Shown here in pieces: positions 45,348 to 54,587 of a stretch of DNA of 64,000 bases. The position numbers and the translations under genes were made by a program. Source of the stretch: Hyphomicrobiales bacterium (GTDB lineage Bacteria > Pseudomonadota > Alphaproteobacteria > Rhizobiales > Rhizobiaceae); assembly GCA_900469345.1 (NCBI GenBank), contig UBWZ01000002.1, positions 673,579 to 737,578 on the forward strand, written 5' to 3'. Numbering within the stretch: the first letter of the stretch is position 1; each line of letters begins with the position of its first letter. The notes under the pieces are model-generated. The model ran no database searches and was not told the origin of the DNA. It saw only the letters and a list, made by a program, of their open reading frames with translations.

Positions 45348-46135
45348 ATGAAAACAGTGTTCCGGTCGTCTCGGCAAGAAAGCTCGGACTGACGTTCGAG
45401 ACGAATGACGGCCCCGTTCACGCGCTTTCCAACGTCGATCTCGAGGTCAAGCGCGGCGACTTCGTCTCCTTCATCGGCCCGTCCGGCTGCGGCAAGACCA
45501 CCTTCCTGCGCGTCATCGCCGACCTCGAGCGAGCGACGGCCGGCGAAATCACCGTCAACGGCATGACGCCGGAGGACGCGCGCAAATCGCGTTCCTACGG
45601 TTACGTGTTCCAGGCGCCGGCCCTCTATCCCTGGCGGACGATCGAGAAGAACATCGCCCTCCCCTTGGAAATCATGGGACACAGCAAGGCCGAGCGGCAA
45701 GCTCGCATCGCCCGCACGCTCGATCTCGTCAACCTCTCAGGCTTCGGCAAGAAATATCCCTGGCAACTGTCCGGCGGCATGCAGCAGCGCGCCTCGATCG
45801 CCCGCGCGCTTGCCTTCGATGCCGACCTGCTGCTGATGGACGAGCCGTTCGGGGCACTGGACGAGATCGTCCGCGACCACCTCAACGAGCAGCTTCTGAA
45901 ACTCTGGGCGCGCACCCAGAAGACCATCTGCTTCGTCACCCATTCCATTCCCGAAGCGGTCTATCTCTCGACCCGGATCGTCGTCATGTCGCCCCGCCCG
46001 GGCCGGGTCACCGACATCATCGAATCGACCCTGCCCCGAGAACGGCCGCTGGATATTCGCGAGACGCCGGAATTCCTGGCGATCGCCCACCGGGTCCGCG
46101 AGGGCCTGCGCGCGGGGCACAGCTATGAGGAATGA
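45344..46135 (+). CDS. ABC transporter ATP-binding protein (nitrate/taurine/thiamine-precursor type)
   Basis: A 263-residue ABC ATPase of the NrtD/SsuB/ThiY-associated class. Walker A GPSGCGKTTF near residues 40-49, Q-loop YVFQAPALYPWRT near 86, signature LSGGMQQRASIARA near 141, Walker B LLLMDEPFGALD near 162-173, and the H-loop in FVTHSIPEA near 199. The ATG at 45344 overlaps the upstream stop. It powers the importer built with the two permeases and the NMT1/THI5-like binding protein downstream. Confidence 0.93.
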   Translation: MNENSVPVVSARKLGLTFETNDGPVHALSNVDLEVKRGDFVSFIGPSGCGKTTFLRVIADLERATAGEITVNGMTPEDARKSRSYGYVFQAPALYPWRTIEKNIALPLEIMGHSKAERQARIARTLDLVNLSGFGKKYPWQLSGGMQQRASIARALAFDADLLLMDEPFGALDEIVRDHLNEQLLKLWARTQKTICFVTHSIPEAVYLSTRIVVMSPRPGRVTDIIESTLPRERPLDIRETPEFLAIAHRVREGLRAGHSYEE

Positions 46136-46162
46136 GCTGACGACGGGGGGTGCTGAGCAGAA

Positions 46163-46180
46163 CTCCGGACCCTACCGGAG
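46163..46180 (+). promoter_or_regulatory. Hairpin covering the ribosome binding site of the SMR-like gene
   Basis: CTCCGG (46163-46168) and CCGGAG (46175-46180) form a 6-bp stem. The right arm contains GGAG (46177-46180), the only good ribosome binding site for the ATG at 46190, so translation could be limited when the stem forms. Confidence 0.4.
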
Positions 46181-46189
46181 TGACAAGCC

Positions 46190-46525
46190 ATGAACCCGAC
46201 CTTCCTTCTCTGGCTGGCGGGCGCCATGGTGGCCTTTCTGGCAGCAGCGACCGCGTCGCGCGCCTATGTCGCATCGAACACCATGGTGCTGCTCCTCGTT
46301 TCGCTGGCGCTCTACTGTGTCGGCAACCTGATGATGGTGAAGCTGATGCGCGAGGGCGGACTTGGCCTCGCCATCTCGGTTTCGGCGGTCGCTCAGCTCG
46401 TGCTGATCAACGTCATCGCCTTCACCCTGTTCGGCGAGCGCCCCAGCATGCCGCAACTGGCCGGGGTCGGCCTCGGCGTGGTCGCCATGATATTGATGCT
46501 GGTTCCGTGGGAGGCCAAGGTCTGA
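46190..46525 (+). CDS. Small multidrug-resistance-like (DMT superfamily) membrane protein
   Basis: A 111-residue protein with four hydrophobic helices, including ASNTMVLLLVSLALYCVGNLMMVKLMREGG and a C-terminal FTLFGERPSMPQLAGVGLGVVAMILML half like that of EamA/SMR transporters. It lacks the N-terminal membrane Glu of EmrE (the first helix reads TFLLWLAGAMVAFLAAATAS), so proton-coupled drug export is unlikely. Its stop overlaps the start of the first ABC permease (TGATG), so it is cotranslated with the importer and may assist it. Confidence 0.75.
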   Translation: MNPTFLLWLAGAMVAFLAAATASRAYVASNTMVLLLVSLALYCVGNLMMVKLMREGGLGLAISVSAVAQLVLINVIAFTLFGERPSMPQLAGVGLGVVAMILMLVPWEAKV

Positions 46526-47412
46526 TGCAGAAGGAGCGGCTCATTCTCGACCGGACGCTGCCGGTGCTGGCGATCGTGCTGATCATCCTCGCCGCGTGGT
46601 ATGTCGGCGCCTTCTTTATGAACGCCCCCTTCCAGCGCGACCTCGACCGCCGCGCCAATGTCACCTCGACGCCGATGGAGTTCTTGCAGAAGACGATGGC
46701 GCAGCCCAAGCCCGTCCTGCCGGCGCCGCACCAGGTGATGCAGAACCTGTTCGAGAACACCGTCCTGCGCAGCCTCAGCAGCAATCGCAGCCTGATCTAC
46801 CACAGCTGGGTGACGCTCTCCTCGACGCTGGCCGGGTTTGCGGCGGGAACCTTGCTCGGCATGCTGATCGCCATCGGCATCGTCCACGTAAAGGTGCTGG
46901 ACCGCAGCCTGATGCCTTGGATCATCGCGTCCCAGATGGTTCCGATCCTGGCCGTGGCGCCGATGGTGATCGTCGTGCTGGGCGCCATCAACATCACTGG
47001 CCTCATACCCAAGGCCTTCATCTCCACCTACCTGTCCTTTTTTCCGGTGGCGGTCGGCATGGTCAAGGGCTTGCGCTCGCCGGAACTTCTCCAGCTCGAC
47101 CTGATGCGCACCTATAACGCCACCGCAGCGCAAACCTTCTGGAAGCTGCGACTGCCGGCCTCCATCCCCTTCCTGTTCACATCGATGAAGGTCGCAATCG
47201 CCGCAAGCCTCGTCGGCGCCATCGTCGGCGAACTGCCGACCGGCGCGGTCGCCGGGCTTGGCTCCAAGCTGCTGGCCGGCTCCTACTACAGCCAGACGAT
47301 CGACATGTGGGCTGCCCTGATCGCCGGCTCGCTTCTTGCAGCGGTGCTGGTCACCCTGGTCGACATCCTTGGCCGCATCGTCGGCCGGTCGATGGGCGGG
47401 AGGCCGGCATGA
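46525..47412 (+). CDS. ABC transporter permease 1
   Basis: A 295-residue BPD-type permease: an N-terminal helix, a periplasmic stretch of about 60 residues (30-90), then five to six helices. The EAA-type cytoplasmic loop is visible as RTYNATAAQTFWKLRLPASIPFLF near residues 195-218. The ATG at 46525 shares one base with the SMR-like stop. It is paired with permease 2 as a heterodimer. Confidence 0.92.
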   Translation: MQKERLILDRTLPVLAIVLIILAAWYVGAFFMNAPFQRDLDRRANVTSTPMEFLQKTMAQPKPVLPAPHQVMQNLFENTVLRSLSSNRSLIYHSWVTLSSTLAGFAAGTLLGMLIAIGIVHVKVLDRSLMPWIIASQMVPILAVAPMVIVVLGAINITGLIPKAFISTYLSFFPVAVGMVKGLRSPELLQLDLMRTYNATAAQTFWKLRLPASIPFLFTSMKVAIAASLVGAIVGELPTGAVAGLGSKLLAGSYYSQTIDMWAALIAGSLLAAVLVTLVDILGRIVGRSMGGRPA

Positions 47413-48530
47413 TTCTGTTCCGCCGCTCCTGGCAGGGTCTGGTGGCGCTCGCGCTCTGTTTCGCTGCGCTGCCGTTCCTGCCGCTTTTGGACCCCGCCGC
47501 CCCCGCGCCCTTCAGCACGGTCACGACGGCGCTTGTCCTTCTGCTCTTGGCCGGCTGCGCCCTGCTCTCGCTTGCCGCCCTACCGCAGCGTCTGCTGGCC
47601 GGCATCCTTTTCTTCGGCGTGCACCTGGCGGCCTGGCTGCTGCTGTCCGGCATCTCCGGCAACGAGGGTATGGCATCGGCCAGCTTCTTTCTGCTGATCG
47701 CCGCAAGCTGGCTGCTGGCCTGGCGTTGCGCCGGGGCCCTCTCCGACATCCGCAGCCGCTCGCCGCTTGAAAACAGCTTCATGCGACTGCTCATTCCGGG
47801 GATCTTCGGTCTCTGGATCCTGCTTTTGTGGGAGACGGCCACCCGCGGCGCCGGCATCCCCTTCATTCTCCTGCCGCCGCCATCGGCGATCGGCGTGCGC
47901 ATTGCGGGCTCGCTGTCCATCCTCTGGGCAGACGTGGAGCAGACCATCTTCAAGGCGGTAGTGTTCGGCTACGTGGTCGGCTGCATCTCCGGGCTCGTTA
48001 CCGCCATCCTCGCCGACCGGATCGCCTTCCTGCGCCGCGGCCTGATGCCGATCGGCAATCTGATGTCGGCGCTGCCGATCGTCGGCGTCGCGCCGATCAT
48101 GGTCATGTGGTTCGGCTTCGACTGGCAGTCCAAGGCGGCGGTGGTCATTATCATGACCTTCTTCCCCATGCTGGTGAATACCGTGGCTGGCCTTTCCGCA
48201 TCCGGCGCCATGGAGCGCGACCTGATGCGCTCCTATGCCTCCAGCGACTGGCAGACGCTCCTCAAGCTGCGCCTGCCGGCGGCCATGCCGTTCATCTTCA
48301 ACGCGCTGAAGATCAACTCGACACTGGCGCTGATCGGCGCCATCGTGGCGGAATTCTTCGGCACGCCGATCGTCGGCATGGGCTTTCGCATCTCGACCGA
48401 AATCGGCCGAATGAACGTCGACATGGTCTGGGCGGAAATTGCCGTTGCGGCGCTCGCAGGTTCGGTTTTCTATGGCGTTGTTGCGCTCGCCGAGCGGCTG
48501 ACGACTTTCTGGCATCCCTCCAACCGCTAA
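47409..48530 (+). CDS. ABC transporter permease 2
   Basis: A 373-residue BPD-type permease. Compared with permease 1 it has three to four extra N-terminal transmembrane helices (residues about 10-120). The transport domain ends with the EAA-like loop RSYASSDWQTLLKLRLPAAMPFIFNALK near 278-305. Start and upstream stop overlap by four bases (ATGA). It acts with permease 1 and the ATPase. Confidence 0.92.
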   Translation: MILFRRSWQGLVALALCFAALPFLPLLDPAAPAPFSTVTTALVLLLLAGCALLSLAALPQRLLAGILFFGVHLAAWLLLSGISGNEGMASASFFLLIAASWLLAWRCAGALSDIRSRSPLENSFMRLLIPGIFGLWILLLWETATRGAGIPFILLPPPSAIGVRIAGSLSILWADVEQTIFKAVVFGYVVGCISGLVTAILADRIAFLRRGLMPIGNLMSALPIVGVAPIMVMWFGFDWQSKAAVVIIMTFFPMLVNTVAGLSASGAMERDLMRSYASSDWQTLLKLRLPAAMPFIFNALKINSTLALIGAIVAEFFGTPIVGMGFRISTEIGRMNVDMVWAEIAVAALAGSVFYGVVALAERLTTFWHPSNR

Positions 48531-48600
48531 GGCTGGAGACGCGATCCGCTCCCGACACGGGGCGGCAATGAAAACAGGCTCGAAACAGAGGGAAACGGCA

Positions 48601-49569
48601 ATGAAGAAAATCATGATGGGACTGCTGGCAGGCGCCATGTCCATGGCGGCCACCCAGGCGCTGGCCGCCGACAAGGTGACCCTGCAGCTGAAATGGGTCG
48701 CCCAGAGCCAGTTCGGCGGTTACTACGTCGCCAAGGACAAGGGTTTCTACACGGACGAAGGTCTGGACGTGACGATCAAGCCGGGCGGTCCCGACATCGC
48801 CCCCGAACAGGTTATCGCCGGCGGCGGCGCCGATGTCATCGTCGACTGGATGGGCGGCGCACTGGTCGCCCGAGAAAAGGGCGTGCCGCTCGTCAACATC
48901 GCCCAGCCCTACCAGAAGTCCGGCCTCGAAATGATCTGCCCCAAGGACGGCCCGATCAAGAGCGAAGCCGACTTCAAAGGCCATACCCTCGGCGTCTGGT
49001 TCTTCGGCAACGAATACCCGTTCTTCGCATGGATGAACAAGCTGGGCCTCAAGACCGAAGGCAAGGATGGCGTCACGGTGTTGAAGCAGAGCTTCGACGT
49101 CCAGCCGCTCGTCCAGAAGCAGGCCGACTGCATCTCGGTCATGACCTACAATGAATACTGGCAGGCGATCGACGCCGGCTTCAGGCCCGAGGATCTGCTG
49201 GTCTTCAACTACACGAAACTCGGCAACGACCTGCTGGAAGACGGGCTCTATGCGCTCGACACCAAGCTCAAGGATCCGAAGTTCAAGGAAAACATGGTGA
49301 AGTTCGTCCGTGCCTCGATGAAGGGCTGGAAGTATGCCATCGACAACCCGGAAGAGGCGGCCGGGATCGTCATGGACAATGGCGGCCAGGACGAAAACCA
49401 TCAGAAGCGGATGATGGGCGAAGTGGCCAAGCTGATCGGCGACGCCTCCGGCAAGCTGGACATGACCACCTATGACCGCACGGTCAAGGCGCTGCTCGAC
49501 CAGAAGATCATCTCCAAGAAGCCGGACGGCGCCTACACGGCCGACATCACCAACGCCGCGCTGAAGTAA
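48601..49569 (+). CDS. NMT1/THI5-like ABC transporter substrate-binding protein
   Basis: A 322-residue periplasmic binding protein with a signal peptide (MKKIMMGLLAGAMSMAATQALA, cut before ADKVT). The mature start KVTLQLKWVAQSQFGGYYVAKDKGFY is the hallmark of the NMT1/THI5 family, which binds pyrimidine (thiamine precursor) and related ligands. The placement beside dihydropyrimidinase suggests a pyrimidine or hydantoin-type ligand; this is inference. The ATG at 48601 follows GAGGGAAACGGCA; an in-frame ATG at 48568 is less likely. Confidence 0.92.
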   Translation: MKKIMMGLLAGAMSMAATQALAADKVTLQLKWVAQSQFGGYYVAKDKGFYTDEGLDVTIKPGGPDIAPEQVIAGGGADVIVDWMGGALVAREKGVPLVNIAQPYQKSGLEMICPKDGPIKSEADFKGHTLGVWFFGNEYPFFAWMNKLGLKTEGKDGVTVLKQSFDVQPLVQKQADCISVMTYNEYWQAIDAGFRPEDLLVFNYTKLGNDLLEDGLYALDTKLKDPKFKENMVKFVRASMKGWKYAIDNPEEAAGIVMDNGGQDENHQKRMMGEVAKLIGDASGKLDMTTYDRTVKALLDQKIISKKPDGAYTADITNAALK

Positions 49570-49827
49570 CGCAGAGAGCGCGCCGGGCGGCTTAACCTGC
49601 AGCCCGGCGCCATCGCGCCTGCTCGGGCCGGAAAACCGGCCGGACGCAAATTGATTTGCATTCGTCATCTGCGTAGAGATAAGGGTCTGACAAATCCTTG
49701 CCGGCCGGGCTTGCAACTGGTTTCCGCGGTTGCCACCTTAGCCGGGATTTCGTGCGTGGAGGGCGTGACGAGGTCCGGGACGATCCGCAAGCGAAAATTG
49801 CCCCTCTTCTCATGTGGAAGTCGTTGC

Positions 49828-51063
49828 ATGTTTCGCATTTCGCCCAGACTGGCTTTCTCCGTGGCGCTGATGGCCGCCTTCGCTGCACCCGGATTGTCGG
49901 CGGCGCAGAACGCCGATCAGAAGCCGGGTGAAGCCCAGCCGACCAATACCCAGCCGGCCAGCGCCAGCCCCAAGCTACCCGCGATCGTCATCACCAAGGC
50001 TGTCGAAAAGCAGATGGTTGACCGCGTCATTGCGACCGGGTCGATCCGCCCCGTCGATGAAATCTACGTCCAGCCGCTCCTCGACGGATTGTCGATCCGG
50101 GCCATCAACGTCGATGTCGGCAGCGAGGTTCGCGCCGACAGCGTGCTGGCCACGCTGAATGACGACGACCTGATCCTGCAAAAGAGCCAGTTGCAGGCCA
50201 ACCGCGCCAAATCGGAGGCCAGCCTTGCACAGTACCGGGCGCAGGTGCTCGAAGCGCAGGCCAATCTCGACGACGCGCGCCGCCAGCGGGATCGCACCCA
50301 GCGCCTGAGCCAGAGCGGCACCAGCACGATCTCCCAGCTCGAGCAGGCGAACGCCCAGGTGGACGTCGCAGACGCGCGGCTGAACGCGGCCAACCAGGCC
50401 GTCGTGGTCGGGCAGTCCGACATCGCGGTGGTCGATGCGCAGATCAAGGACATCGATCTCAAGCTTGCGCGCACCGGCGTGAAGACGCCGGTCGACGGCA
50501 TTGTGTCGGCCAAGAACGCCAAGGTCGGCGCCATCGCGAACGGCTCCGGCGACCCTCTATTCACCGTCATCAAGGACGGCGCGATCGAGCTTGTCGCGGA
50601 TCTGTCGGAAACGGACATCCAGAAGGTGAAGGCCGGCCAGCGCGCCAATGTGACGGTCGCCGGCAACCGCAAGCCTGTCGAAGGCCGCGTCCGTCTCGTC
50701 TCGCCGACGGTCGATCCGACGACACGCCTCGGCCTCGTCCATATCATCATCGATGATCACAGCAGCGCGCGCGCCGGCATGTATGGCAGCGCCGAGATCA
50801 TCGTTGCGGAAACCAACGCGCTGACCCTGCCGCTTTCGGCAGTGACGACCGGCCGCTCCGGCTCCACCACACGCAAGGTGGAAGGCGACGTGGTCCGGCA
50901 GGTCAAGATCGAAACCGGCATCCAGGATGGCGGCTTCGTGCAGATCCTCAGCGGCCTTCACACGGATGACGAAGTGGTGGCCAAGGCCGGTGCTTTCGTG
51001 CGCGACGGAGACCGGATCAAGCCGGTCGCGGCCGAGCCTTCGACAGCGGAAAGCGGAGGCTGA
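49828..51063 (+). CDS. RND efflux periplasmic adaptor (membrane fusion protein)
   Basis: A 411-residue HlyD/AcrA-type adaptor linking an inner-membrane RND pump to an outer-membrane channel. Signal peptide at 1-25 (MFRISPRLAFSVALMAAFAA, then PGLSA), a lipoyl half-motif PLLDGLSIRAINVDVGSEVRA near 75-95, a coiled-coil hairpin near 105-210, the second lipoyl half KTPVDGIVSAKNAKVGAIANG near 217-237, then a beta barrel. The ATG at 49828 is chosen for its signal peptide; the open frame upstream is not family-like. It is five bases from the pump gene. No lipobox Cys is visible. Confidence 0.92.
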   Translation: MFRISPRLAFSVALMAAFAAPGLSAAQNADQKPGEAQPTNTQPASASPKLPAIVITKAVEKQMVDRVIATGSIRPVDEIYVQPLLDGLSIRAINVDVGSEVRADSVLATLNDDDLILQKSQLQANRAKSEASLAQYRAQVLEAQANLDDARRQRDRTQRLSQSGTSTISQLEQANAQVDVADARLNAANQAVVVGQSDIAVVDAQIKDIDLKLARTGVKTPVDGIVSAKNAKVGAIANGSGDPLFTVIKDGAIELVADLSETDIQKVKAGQRANVTVAGNRKPVEGRVRLVSPTVDPTTRLGLVHIIIDDHSSARAGMYGSAEIIVAETNALTLPLSAVTTGRSGSTTRKVEGDVVRQVKIETGIQDGGFVQILSGLHTDDEVVAKAGAFVRDGDRIKPVAAEPSTAESGG

Positions 51064-51068
51064 TTGCG

Positions 51069-54000
51069 ATGAACTTCTCCGCCTGGTCCATCCGTAATCC
51101 GATCGCGCCGCTGCTTGCCTTCGCGCTCCTGATGTTCGTCGGCATACAGGCGTTCTACGCCCTGCCGATCACCCGCTTCCCCAATATCGACGTGCCGGTC
51201 GTGGCCATCACCGTCACCCAGAGCGGCGCTTCGCCCGCCGAGCTCGAAATGCAGGTGACGAAGGAAGTCGAGGACGCGGTCGCCTCGATCAGCGGCATCG
51301 ACGAGGTCCAGTCGACCATCACCGACGGAGTGTCGCAGACGGTGGTCGTGTTCCGCATCGAAAAGCCGACCGAAGAGGCCGTGCAGGACTCCAAGGACGC
51401 GATCGACAAGATCCGCGGCGACCTTCCGGCCGGCATCGAGGAACCGATCGTCAGCAAGGTCGACGTCGAAGGCCAGGCGATCCAGACCTTTGCGGTGTCA
51501 TCGCCGAACATGACGCTCGAGGAACTGTCCTGGTTCGTCGATGACACGGTCAAGCGGGCGCTGCAGGGCCAGGCCGGTATCGGCCGTATAGACCGCTACG
51601 GCGGCGCCGACCGGGAAGTCCGCGTCTCGCTCAATCCGGACAAGCTCGATGCCTATGGCATTACCGCTTCCGACGTGAACCAGCAGATGCGCGGCTCGAA
51701 CGTCGATCTCGGCTCCGGCCGCGGCCAGGTGGCGGGCAATGAACAGACCATCCGCACGCTGGGCGATGCGCGCAACGTCGCGCAGCTGGCGAGCACCACG
51801 ATTACCCTTCCCAACGGCCGGTTCGTGAAACTGTCCGAGCTCGGAACGGTGCGCGACACCTACGAGGAGCCAAAGTCCTTTGCGCGCTTCAACGGCACGC
51901 CGGCCGTCACCTTTGCGGTGTTCCGGGCCAAGGGCGCGAGTGAAGTCTCCGTCGCCGAGACGGTCGCCACAAGCCTCGACCAGGTGCGCCAGGCTCATCC
52001 CAACGTCGATATCTCCATGGTCGACGATTCCGTCTACTTCACCTACGGCAACTACGAGGCAGCGCTCCACACCCTGATGGAAGGCTCGATCCTTGCCGTC
52101 ATCGTCGTCTTCCTGTTCCTCAGGAACTGGCGCGCCACGCTGATTGCCGCCGTCGCATTGCCGCTTTCAGCAATCCCGACCTTCTGGATCATGAACCTGA
52201 TGGGGTTCTCGCTGAACCTCGTCAGCTTCCTTGCCCTGACGCTTGCCACCGGCATTCTGGTCGACGACGCGATTGTCGAGATCGAGAACATCGCCCGGCA
52301 CATCAAGATGGGCAAGACGCCTTACCGCGCCTCGCTGGAAGCCGCCGACGAGATCGGCCTGGCCGTCATCGCGACAAGCTTCACCATCATCGCCGTCTTC
52401 GTGCCCGTCTCGTTCATGCCGGGCATCCCGGGTCAGTACTTCATCCAGTTCGGCCTGACGGTCGCTTTCTCCGTGTTCTTCTCGCTTATGGTGGCGCGCC
52501 TGATCACACCGCTGATGGCGGCCTACCTGATGCGCGCCGAAGACGCGATGGACGACCATGTCGACAACGACGGCTGGATCATGAAGGCCTATACGCGCCT
52601 CGTCACCGGCACCACAAGGCGCTGGTACTGGCGCTATTTCACCCTGCTCGCCGCCATCGGCTTCCTTGCCGGCTCGATCGTCCTCCTCAGCCGCGTGCCC
52701 GGCAGCTTCCTGCCGCCGGATGACAGCAGCCGCGTCGTCCTTTCGGTCGAACTGCCGCCCAACGCCACGCTTGACGAGACAAGCGCCACTTCCGACCTGA
52801 TCGACCAGGCGGTGCGCCACATCGATGGCGTCCAGAGCGTCTTCGTGCTCGGCGGCGCCTCGCCGAAGGGCGACCTCGAACTGCGTCGCGCGACTGTCCG
52901 GGTAATCCTCGGCAATATCGACCACTCGCTCGTCAAGGCGCTGGTCAACAAGGGCCTTGGCAACTTGCCGCTGATCGGCCCCTATATTCCGAAGGTCGAG
53001 GAACACGGCCGCGCCCGCCCGCAATGGGATATCGAAAAGGATATTTTCGCAGCCGTCGCCTCTATCCCCGACGCCCGCATCTCCAAGGTCAACGACCGCG
53101 CCGAGCGCGACGTCACCTTCAACTTCCTGTCGACCAACGAGGACGACCTGAACGACGCCATCGGCGTGCTGGAATCGAAACTGCGCGCATCGCCTATTCT
53201 CGCCAATGTCTCGTCGGAGGGCGCCCTGCCCCGGCCGGAACTGCAGATCAGGCCGCGCATGGCCGAAGCGTCGCGACTGGGCATCACGCCGCAGCAGATC
53301 TCGGAAACGGTGCGGGTCGCGACCATCGGCGACATCGACGCCAACCTTGCCAAGATCTCGCTCGACAGCCGCCAGATCCCGATCCGCGTCCAGACGTCTC
53401 TCGACGTGCGCCGCAATCTCGCAAGCATTCGCGGCCTCAAGATCAAGACCCAATCCGGCATGACCGTGCCGCTCTACAGCGTCGCCGACATCGACTATTC
53501 GGAAGGCCCGAGTTCGATCAAGCGCAACAACCGCAACCGTGTCGTGGCGATCGGCTCGGACGTGCCCAACGGCACGGCGCTCGACACGGCCACGGCTGAG
53601 TTCAAGCGCATCGTCGCCGAGGCTGACATCCCGAAGACCGTTCACCTCGCCGAAAGCGGCGACGCCAAGGTCCAGGGCGAGATGGTCCAGAGCTTCGGCA
53701 ACGCGATGCTGATGGGCTTGCTACTGGTGCTGGTCGTGCTGATCCTCCTGTTCAAGGACGTCATCCAGCCCTTCACCATCCTGTTCTCGCTGCCGCTTGC
53801 CATCGGCGGCGTCGCGGTGGCGCTGATCGTGACCCAGAACTCGCTGTCCATGCCCGTGCTGATCGGCATCCTGATGCTGATGGGCATCGTCACCAAGAAC
53901 GCCATCCTGCTCGTCGATTTCGCGATCGAAATGAAGCGGCATGGCCTCGAGCGCGTGCATGCCATGGTCGAAGCCGGCCGAAAGCGCGCCCGGCCCATCA

Positions 54001-54419
54001 TCATGACCTCCATCGCCATGTCGGCCGGCATGCTGCCCTCCGCCATGGGCGTTGGCGAAGGCGGCTCTTTCCGCGCGCCCATGGCAATTGCGGTGATCGG
54101 CGGCATCATCGTCTCGACCGTCCTCTCGCTCGTCGTGGTGCCGTCCTTCTTCCTGATCATGGACGACCTTTCCCGGCTCCTTGGTCGGACCTTCGGCCGG
54201 TTCGTCGGCAAGAAGGAAGAAGAGGAGGTCGAGCTCTCGGCCGAGGAACTGGCGCGCCGTCAGCGCCAGAGTGCCCAGTCGCTTGCGGTCATCGACGAAC
54301 GGCTGTCGCGCGTGGAGCGGCAGACCAACGCAAATGCGAACGCGCAGGCGAGTGACGCTTCATCCGGAGCCTCGGCCGGCGGCAACGTCCTGCGCCTTCC
54401 ACCCATGGCTGCAGAATAA
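51069..54419 (+). CDS. RND-family efflux pump permease (HAE1-like)
   Basis: A 1116-residue inner-membrane proton-driven pump. Standard layout: TM1 near 12-30, a large periplasmic loop beginning PITRFPNIDVPVVAITVTQSGASPAELE near 34-60, TM2-6 at about 335-510 with LATGILVDDAIVEIENIARH near 392-411 (the proton-relay Asp pair), a second periplasmic loop, and TM8-12 near 878-1040 with a GIVTKNAILLVDFAIEMKR segment near 937-955. The C-terminal 70 residues are a charged, Ala-rich tail, longer than usual. No outer-membrane factor gene is adjacent. Confidence 0.95.
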   Translation: MNFSAWSIRNPIAPLLAFALLMFVGIQAFYALPITRFPNIDVPVVAITVTQSGASPAELEMQVTKEVEDAVASISGIDEVQSTITDGVSQTVVVFRIEKPTEEAVQDSKDAIDKIRGDLPAGIEEPIVSKVDVEGQAIQTFAVSSPNMTLEELSWFVDDTVKRALQGQAGIGRIDRYGGADREVRVSLNPDKLDAYGITASDVNQQMRGSNVDLGSGRGQVAGNEQTIRTLGDARNVAQLASTTITLPNGRFVKLSELGTVRDTYEEPKSFARFNGTPAVTFAVFRAKGASEVSVAETVATSLDQVRQAHPNVDISMVDDSVYFTYGNYEAALHTLMEGSILAVIVVFLFLRNWRATLIAAVALPLSAIPTFWIMNLMGFSLNLVSFLALTLATGILVDDAIVEIENIARHIKMGKTPYRASLEAADEIGLAVIATSFTIIAVFVPVSFMPGIPGQYFIQFGLTVAFSVFFSLMVARLITPLMAAYLMRAEDAMDDHVDNDGWIMKAYTRLVTGTTRRWYWRYFTLLAAIGFLAGSIVLLSRVPGSFLPPDDSSRVVLSVELPPNATLDETSATSDLIDQAVRHIDGVQSVFVLGGASPKGDLELRRATVRVILGNIDHSLVKALVNKGLGNLPLIGPYIPKVEEHGRARPQWDIEKDIFAAVASIPDARISKVNDRAERDVTFNFLSTNEDDLNDAIGVLESKLRASPILANVSSEGALPRPELQIRPRMAEASRLGITPQQISETVRVATIGDIDANLAKISLDSRQIPIRVQTSLDVRRNLASIRGLKIKTQSGMTVPLYSVADIDYSEGPSSIKRNNRNRVVAIGSDVPNGTALDTATAEFKRIVAEADIPKTVHLAESGDAKVQGEMVQSFGNAMLMGLLLVLVVLILLFKDVIQPFTILFSLPLAIGGVAVALIVTQNSLSMPVLIGILMLMGIVTKNAILLVDFAIEMKRHGLERVHAMVEAGRKRARPIIMTSIAMSAGMLPSAMGVGEGGSFRAPMAIAVIGGIIVSTVLSLVVVPSFFLIMDDLSRLLGRTFGRFVGKKEEEEVELSAEELARRQRQSAQSLAVIDERLSRVERQTNANANAQASDASSGASAGGNVLRLPPMAAE

Positions 54420-54494
54420 TTTCGTATTTGATTCAAAGTACTTTCCACCCGCTGCGCCTCAATATTTGGAAAAACGCATGAAAAGGTGGAAAAT

Positions 54495-54508
54495 TTGATC
54501 GACGTCAA
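54495..54508. promoter_or_regulatory. FNR/FixK/Nnr-type box upstream of the Crp/Fnr gene
   Basis: TTGAT-CGAC-GTCAA, one base off the TTGAT-N4-ATCAA consensus. With flanking bases it reads TTTGA-N6-TCAAA, a perfect inverted repeat. It lies 80 bases before the Crp/Fnr start and could mediate autoregulation or control by another family member. Confidence 0.55.
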
Positions 54509-54587
54509 ACCCCCTATTCCCAAAACTGGTAATTTAGAATCATTGGAAGTTTGGCGGAACAGGCCAGGGAAGAGACGGCGGGAGACC

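Noticed and set aside
46150-46524. Upstream extension of ABC permease 1 through the SMR-like gene
   Set aside because: The extension has no similarity to permeases; the ATG at 46525 overlaps the SMR-like stop and gives a normal N-terminus.
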